The position numbers and the translations under genes are program-made. The notes under the pieces are model-generated. The model searched no databases, was not told the origin of the DNA, and saw only the letters and a list, made by a program, of their open reading frames with translations. A stretch of 6,898 bases of DNA from Clostridiales bacterium (lineage in GTDB: Bacteria; Bacillota; Clostridia; Oscillospirales; Oscillospiraceae), in assembly GCA_009774055.1 (NCBI GenBank), contig VSNB01000170.1:1-6898 (forward strand), read 5' to 3'. Below, piece by piece: positions 5,419-6,898 of the stretch; position 1 is the stretch's first letter, and each line of letters starts with the position of its first letter.

Positions 5419-5448
5419 GGGGGATTTCACTTTTTAGTGAAATCCCCC
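5419..5448. terminator. Strong 13-bp hairpin after the acetyltransferase
   Basis: GGGGGATTTCACT, loop TTTT, AGTGAAATCCCCC: a perfect 13-bp stem 22 nt after the acetyltransferase stop. No T-run follows on either strand, so it is not a textbook intrinsic terminator. It probably separates acetyltransferase transcription from the helicase gene or protects a 3' end. Confidence 0.55.
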
Positions 5449-5488
5449 TCGACAGATGTTCTCTGATAAAAACACACAGGAGCCGCCC

Positions 5489-6898
5489 ATGACCTACGAG
5501 GAGTTCAAAAGTCAATACCCAGTCCGGCTGAACCGGCAGCAGGAGGAGGCCGTCCGCCAGACGGATGGCCCTGTCCTGCTGCTGGCTGTTCCGGGGAGCG
5601 GCAAGACCACCGTGTTGGTCACCCGGCTGGGGTACATGCTCCACTGTAAAGGCATCCCCCCGGAGCGTATCCTCACCGTGACCTACACCGTGGCAGCCAC
5701 CAGGGATATGAAAGCCCGGTTCATCAGCTTCTTCGGGGAAGGCCACGCGGATAAGCTGACCTTCCGCACCATCAACGGCCTGTGCGCGGTGGTGATCGGG
5801 ACCTACGCCCGGCAGAGGGGAACAGAGCCATTTGCCCTACTGGATGATGAGCGGCAGATCAACAGTGTGATCCGTGACCTGCTCTCCCGCACCGGAACGG
5901 CGTTCCCCAGCGACCTCCAGGTCAAAGACGCCCGCACCCATATCACGTACTGCAAGAACATGATGCTGACCGAGGAGGAGATCCACGCCCACAAGGTAGA
6001 GGGGATAGATTTTCCACGGGTTTACTTCGAATACCAGGACTATCTCCTCCGCAGCAGGAAAATGGATTATGACGACCAGATGGTCTTCACCTGCCGCATC
6101 TTCCGGCAGTATCCGGACATCCTGGCCCAGTTCCAGCGGCGGTGGCCCTATATCTGCGTAGACGAAGCTCAGGATACCTCGAAGATCCAGCACACTATCC
6201 TCCGCCTGCTGACTGGAGACAGGGGCAATATCTTCATGGTGGGGGACGAGGACCAGAGCATCTACGGCTTCCGCGCGGCGTGGCCCCAGGCGCTGCTGGA
6301 GTTCGAGCAGGTCTTCCCCGGCGCAAAAATATTGAAGCTGGAGACCAACTACCGCTCCACCCGCGCCATCGTGGAGCGGGCGGACACCTTCATCCGCCGC
6401 AATCAGAACCGCCGCCCCAAGAAAATGCGCACCGAGAACCAGCAGGGCAGTCCCATCCGCAGGATCATGCTGACCGATTACAATCGGCAGTATAATTACC
6501 TGCTGAAAATTGCGGAGGGTTGTACCGAATCCACGGCGGTCCTCTACCGCAACAATGACAGCGCCCTGCCCCTCATCGACCTGCTGGAGCAGAAGGGCGT
6601 TCCCTATGCCTGCCGCCAGCGGGAGGGCTTTTTCTTCACCAGCCCGCTGGTGCGGGACATCACGGATATGCTGGAATTTGCTTTCGATGATGGAAACAAG
6701 GACCTCTTTCTCCGCTTCTACTACAAATTAGACTTGAAGCTGAAAAAGGCGGTGGTCACGAAGCTGCTCTACGGGATGCCAAAGGATAAGAGCGTCTTTG
6801 AGATGCTGCTGGAGAGCGGCGAGCTGGAGCCGTGGCAGATCGGGAAGGTGAAGGCCATGCAGACCCACTATTCCAAGCTGCCGTATCTGACCAGCTTC
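5489..6898 (+). CDS. UvrD/PcrA-like superfamily 1 DNA helicase (partial, runs off right edge)
   Basis: An ATP-driven 3'-5' DNA helicase of the UvrD/Rep group by motif content. ATG 5489 has AGGAG (5478-5482) with a 6-nt spacer, and 470 codons are visible. Motifs: Q motif LNRQQEEAV (14-22), Walker A AVPGSGKTT with Lys39, motif Ia ILTVTYTVAATRDMKAR (61-77), a TxGx-like FRTINGLCA (92-100), Walker B VDEAQD (224-229), motif III GDEDQSIYGFRAA (252-264), motif IV ETNYRST (285-291) and AVLYRNN (350-356). The later motifs V and VI would be just beyond the edge, so activity cannot be fully judged. TYTVAAT in motif Ia replaces the usual TFTNKAA of housekeeping PcrA, and the protein starts almost directly at the Q motif. 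Both point to the shorter standalone helicase type found in Clostridia genomes and elements rather than PcrA itself. It is GC-rich like the transfer operon but divergent from it. Confidence 0.9.
   Translation, partial: MTYEEFKSQYPVRLNRQQEEAVRQTDGPVLLLAVPGSGKTTVLVTRLGYMLHCKGIPPERILTVTYTVAATRDMKARFISFFGEGHADKLTFRTINGLCAVVIGTYARQRGTEPFALLDDERQINSVIRDLLSRTGTAFPSDLQVKDARTHITYCKNMMLTEEEIHAHKVEGIDFPRVYFEYQDYLLRSRKMDYDDQMVFTCRIFRQYPDILAQFQRRWPYICVDEAQDTSKIQHTILRLLTGDRGNIFMVGDEDQSIYGFRAAWPQALLEFEQVFPGAKILKLETNYRSTRAIVERADTFIRRNQNRRPKKMRTENQQGSPIRRIMLTDYNRQYNYLLKIAEGCTESTAVLYRNNDSALPLIDLLEQKGVPYACRQREGFFFTSPLVRDITDMLEFAFDDGNKDLFLRFYYKLDLKLKKAVVTKLLYGMPKDKSVFEMLLESGELEPWQIGKVKAMQTHYSKLPYLTSF

Overview
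The window looks like part of an integrative and conjugative element (Tn1549/CTn-type backbone) from a fairly GC-rich gut Clostridia (Oscillospiraceae or Lachnospiraceae). The evidence is a TrbL/VirB6-type membrane protein, tightly packed minus-strand genes with AAGGAGG-type ribosome sites, and a phage/ICE-style C5 DNA methyltransferase. No 16S or taxonomic marker is present, so the host is an inference.

Layout. From about 4450 down to the left edge everything is read on the minus strand as one probable operon: TrbL/DUF6045-like channel protein (3587-4450), an unrecognised 228-aa protein (2887-3573), a DUF4406-like Rossmann protein (2532-2873), an unrecognised 220-aa coiled-coil protein (1879-2541), a 75-aa protein (1637-1864), and a C5 methyltransferase locus (1-1658, running off the left edge). 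Junctions are gaps of about 13-14 nt or short overlaps. From 4743 rightwards the strand switches: a Vat-family (streptogramin A / xenobiotic) acetyltransferase (4743-5396) and a UvrD/PcrA-like helicase (5489 to the right edge) are on the plus strand. The acetyltransferase and its upstream region are visibly more AT-rich than the rest and carry several inverted repeats. They look like a cargo insertion next to, or into, the 5' end of the TrbL gene.

The most interesting part is the methyltransferase. Motifs I to VIII lie in one ORF (alpha, 874-1658), which has a one-base frameshift directly after the PCQ catalytic motif. A second ORF (beta, 1334 to beyond the left edge) begins inside alpha in another reading frame, with its own AAAGGAG site 7 nt before an ATG. 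The two frames overlap for about 460 nt, including the stretch encoding motif VIII. Beta carries a tandem array of seven degenerate 'PTL' modules, each resembling the segment just before motif IX in C5 methyltransferases. This is the arrangement expected of a split, overprinted m5C methyltransferase, comparable in principle to M.AquI (alpha/beta from overlapping genes) and M.EcoHK31I (second subunit from an alternative frame). Motifs IX and X should lie beyond the left edge.

How the genes may work together: TrbL is part of the mating channel. The methyltransferase and the small neighbours are probably element accessory or anti-restriction functions. The acetyltransferase is a likely resistance cargo. 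The helicase may be an accessory repair or replication protein, or may be unrelated flanking sequence.
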